Of a DNA stretch of 64,000 nt, positions 61,532-64,000 are shown piece by piece. The translations under genes were made by a program, and so were the position numbers. The notes below the pieces were generated by a model. It was not told the DNA's origin. It did no database searches and worked only from the letters and a program-made list of their open reading frames with translations. This stretch comes from Promethearchaeota archaeon. GTDB lineage: Archaea; Asgardarchaeota; Lokiarchaeia; Sigyniarchaeales; SOKP01. Positions within the stretch are counted from its first letter, which is position 1. Every line of letters begins with the position of its first letter. The DNA lies in contig JAUVXW010000001.1 in assembly GCA_030603385.1 (NCBI GenBank), forward strand, positions 186,001-250,000. The letters run 5' to 3'.

Positions 61532-64000
61532 ATGGTCAAGATCATTGCTTCACTAAGAAATTTCCGTGATCGCATCAGAACCTCAATAAGCATAAAAACG
61601 CAAAATGTCTTATTTTTCTTCGCAATTTTTATGGTTGTATTCTTAGCCATTTTATTAAGGATCAGTCCAATTATTAGAGGACCACGATTAATTAAAGCGT
61701 TTGATCCTTGGATACAATGGTATAACGCAGAATATTTATCGGAACATACTTTATACGAATATTTTTCATGGCGTGATTTTAAGAGCTGGTATCCAACTGG
61801 ATTTAACCGTGGATCTCTACGTCCAGGTTTGACCTTTACAGTTGTTATTATATATAAAATATTAACCTTTTTTGGAATTCCTATCTCACTGTATGATATA
61901 TGCTATTTTTTCCCTGCAATTATAGGCGGTCTAACGGTATTAGTCATTTATTTCTTAGGAAAAGAAATTCTTGATCGAGGGACTGGACTAATTGCTGCTT
62001 TTTTTCTAGCCTTTAATCCCGGTTATATGCAGCGTACAATGGCAGGATTCTTTGATAATGAAACAATTGGTGTTTTTGCTACTCTATTGACATTTTTATT
62101 TCTTTTAAAAGCTATAAGAACTGGAAGATTTCTATTTTCTATTCTTGCTGGTCTTTCCTTAGGGTATTTGTCTCTAAGTTGGGGTGGTTATCAATTTGTT
62201 TACTTAATTATCCCATTACTTTGTATTATATTAATCCTTACTGAAAAATACAATGAAAATATACTAATTTCTTATGCTGTTGTAGAAGGAACTGGTTTGT
62301 TAATCTTTTCTTTATATACAGGTTTTAGTTATGATTCCTTATTCTCAGATTTAGAAATAGGTGGCATTTTTCTATTTACCATAATTTTAATTATATTTCA
62401 TATAATACAAACAAAAAAAGCCGAACAACCATCTTTATATAAAAATATTATAAATTTTGTAAAGTGGGGTTTTGTACCCGCATTAGTAATTGGTGCAATG
62501 ATTATATGGATTGCTCCTGATATTCTTCCTTTTGGTTTTGGTGGGCGGTTTCAAACGATCCTTAACCCTTTATTTCGCGAGGATGTAAGTCTAATAGCTT
62601 CAGTTGCAGAACAGATGCCAAGTTCATGGAGTGTTTTCTATTATAATACATTAATTCCATTAATTTTAACACCTCTAGGTGTTTATTTCTGTTTTAAAAT
62701 TTTAAATGCTCCAGAAATTTTCCTAATTGCGTTTGTAATTCTTATGTTCTATTTTACAGGAAGTATGATTCGGATTATATTAATGTTTTCACCTGCAGTT
62801 GCTTTGATGGGGGCATATGGATTAGTAAGTATTTTAAAAATTTTTGGTAGTTTTTTAGGAGAAAGGAGAGAGGGCATTAGTAGAAAACGTAAAAGACAAT
62901 TAAAAAGCACAATAGGGAATTCTGAAATCCTTGCTATATTTATGGTTGTTGGGTTTTTAGGTGTCGCTCAAATTGTTCATTCAACAGATATTTCAATTGA
63001 CCAATTTTCTTATAGTCAAATATCACCGGCGGGTGTTATTCATGATTGGGAAGAATCTCTGATGTGGATGAGATCTAACTTAGAAGGGACTGATGTAGTT
63101 GTATCTTGGTGGGATTACGGCTACTGGCTTACCCCAATAGGCAACGTCACTACAGTTAATGATAATGCAACCATGAATTCAACTAGAATCGGTTTAACAG
63201 GTATGGCTTTAATGCAGACTGATGAAATTTACAGTGCAAAAGCATTTCGTAGCTTAGGTGCAGATTATGTCTTAGTTTATTTTGGTTTAATGATTAGTGG
63301 ACTAGGAGGAGATGAAGGAAAGTGGCCTTGGATGGTAAGAATTTGCAATGACAGATATGCAAGTTATAAAAGGTTAGGTATGGAGGAAGATAATTGGGGT
63401 GAAGATTTTGTATTTAACGAAAGTGAGTACCAAAATCCTGATACTGGAAGAATGGGTGCTAAGTGGTTTAATAGTCAGTTAGTTAAGTTGATGTTTTATG
63501 GTGTCCCAACTAATCCGGCTGATATAGAGCAAGGAGACATAAGGGCGACTTATGTTAATACAATTAACAATGAAAATAATCCTACTGATGATGGTAAATT
63601 ATGGAAAGATTATATCCCTAACAATGGATTATATGATTTTAACATATTTTATCCAATATATATCTCAGCTTTAGGTTTAGTTAAACTTTATAAAATTGAC
63701 TATACAATCTTAGAATCTAGTTTTATGATAGAAGAAGCAGAACTTTTTGAAACTGGATATGCTACATTCAACCTAAAAAATACTGGTACGAAAGATTTAA
63801 CCATAAAAAGTGTTGAAGTAAATGGAATTGAATATGATTTTGTAATGCGTGAAAGTGGTGATCCTACTATAGTCGAAAGTGGTGATTCAGAAATGGTTTG
63901 GGTAGACATTAAATCGAAGGGTACAACTTTTCAGGAAGATGATGTTGTACATATTAATGTAACTGCAGAATCTGTAGCATTACAAGGAAAAAAATATGAA
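61532..64000 (+). CDS. aglB: Oligosaccharyltransferase AglB/STT3 (partial, C-terminus off the window)
   Basis: ATG 61532 opens a frame of 823 codons to the window edge. A hydrophobic N-terminal half with about twelve membrane segments starts after NVLFFFAIFMVVFLAILLRI. FDPWIQWYNAEYL is the first acidic (DxD-like) motif, and WWDYGYW at 526-532 the catalytic-loop peptide-binding signature of STT3/AglB. The C-terminal soluble domain is partly seen. Transfers lipid-linked glycans to Asn of surface proteins, matching the surface beta-helix protein at 28.9 kb. The DK or equivalent motif downstream of WWDYG is not clearly visible. Confidence 0.92.
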   Translation, partial: MVKIIASLRNFRDRIRTSISIKTQNVLFFFAIFMVVFLAILLRISPIIRGPRLIKAFDPWIQWYNAEYLSEHTLYEYFSWRDFKSWYPTGFNRGSLRPGLTFTVVIIYKILTFFGIPISLYDICYFFPAIIGGLTVLVIYFLGKEILDRGTGLIAAFFLAFNPGYMQRTMAGFFDNETIGVFATLLTFLFLLKAIRTGRFLFSILAGLSLGYLSLSWGGYQFVYLIIPLLCIILILTEKYNENILISYAVVEGTGLLIFSLYTGFSYDSLFSDLEIGGIFLFTIILIIFHIIQTKKAEQPSLYKNIINFVKWGFVPALVIGAMIIWIAPDILPFGFGGRFQTILNPLFREDVSLIASVAEQMPSSWSVFYYNTLIPLILTPLGVYFCFKILNAPEIFLIAFVILMFYFTGSMIRIILMFSPAVALMGAYGLVSILKIFGSFLGERREGISRKRKRQLKSTIGNSEILAIFMVVGFLGVAQIVHSTDISIDQFSYSQISPAGVIHDWEESLMWMRSNLEGTDVVVSWWDYGYWLTPIGNVTTVNDNATMNSTRIGLTGMALMQTDEIYSAKAFRSLGADYVLVYFGLMISGLGGDEGKWPWMVRICNDRYASYKRLGMEEDNWGEDFVFNESEYQNPDTGRMGAKWFNSQLVKLMFYGVPTNPADIEQGDIRATYVNTINNENNPTDDGKLWKDYIPNNGLYDFNIFYPIYISALGLVKLYKIDYTILESSFMIEEAELFETGYATFNLKNTGTKDLTIKSVEVNGIEYDFVMRESGDPTIVESGDSEMVWVDIKSKGTTFQEDDVVHINVTAESVALQGKKYE

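Overview
This window is AT-rich archaeal DNA, most likely from a Lokiarchaeia-type Asgard archaeon. The archaeal signature comes from split RNA polymerase subunits A' and A'', Rpo4 and RpoL, transcription factor S, PCNA, heterodimeric primase, a GINS subunit, RFC-S, aIF2-alpha, Nop10, Csl4, Pus10, a histone, AglB and geranylgeranyl reductases. The Asgard signature comes from Ras/Arf-type GTPases, a Roadblock-like protein, a zinc-ribbon plus vWA protein resembling Sec23/24 in layout, and a selenocysteine gene with a SECIS-like hairpin in its 3' untranslated region. TTG and GTG starts are common. TAG and TAA serve as ordinary stops.

Layout. 1-6.2 kb: a flavin-dependent oxidoreductase (cut by the edge), a GH57 hydrolase, a zinc-ribbon protein on a decayed CPBP scaffold, a nucleoside-kinase-like P-loop protein, a Roadblock-like protein and a cold-shock gene carrying two in-frame TAG codons. 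6.3-12.3 kb: Pus10 and the archaeal cluster L21e-Rpo4-DUF655-KsgA-methyltransferase, facing a NurA nuclease. 12.3-16.1 kb: CPBP protease, small GTPase, selenoprotein peroxiredoxin with SECIS, and the vWA protein. 16.1-30 kb: accessory metabolism and membrane functions (alcohol dehydrogenase, methyltransferases, histone, VapBC pair, tandem geranylgeranyl reductases, phosphoesterase, GTPase, DMT transporter, ADP-forming acyl-CoA synthetase subunit, anchored beta-helix surface protein). 30-33.8 kb: a disordered stretch with a truncated GTPase, charged orphan genes and a LAGLIDADG endonuclease whose frame is broken by stops.

33.8-40.6 kb: rpoA1-rpoA2-L30e-nusA-S12-S7. The rpoA1 frame contains a precise 30-nt extra segment that starts with TGA and overlaps an 8-bp hairpin. 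41-45.7 kb: a membrane acyltransferase, a wHTH/ATP-cone/NrdD-like fusion and PyrB. 45.8-61.3 kb: dense information-processing genes: L44e, S27e, TFS, an OB-fold protein, PCNA, PriL-PriS, GINS, aIF2-alpha-Nop10, EF-1alpha, an Arf-like GTPase, an Endo_dU family protein, an RNase III-like protein, RpoL, Csl4, a METTL5-like methyltransferase, enolase, RFC-S and TruA. The window ends inside AglB.

The points most worth following are three non-standard decoding situations (Sec TGA at 13912, TGA plus hairpin in rpoA1 at 34015, two TAGs in the cold-shock gene), a short motif shared by the RpoA1 C-terminus and an orphan gene next door, and the GTPase / selenoprotein / Sec23-24-like neighbourhood. No tRNA, rRNA, CRISPR array or intact transposase was seen.
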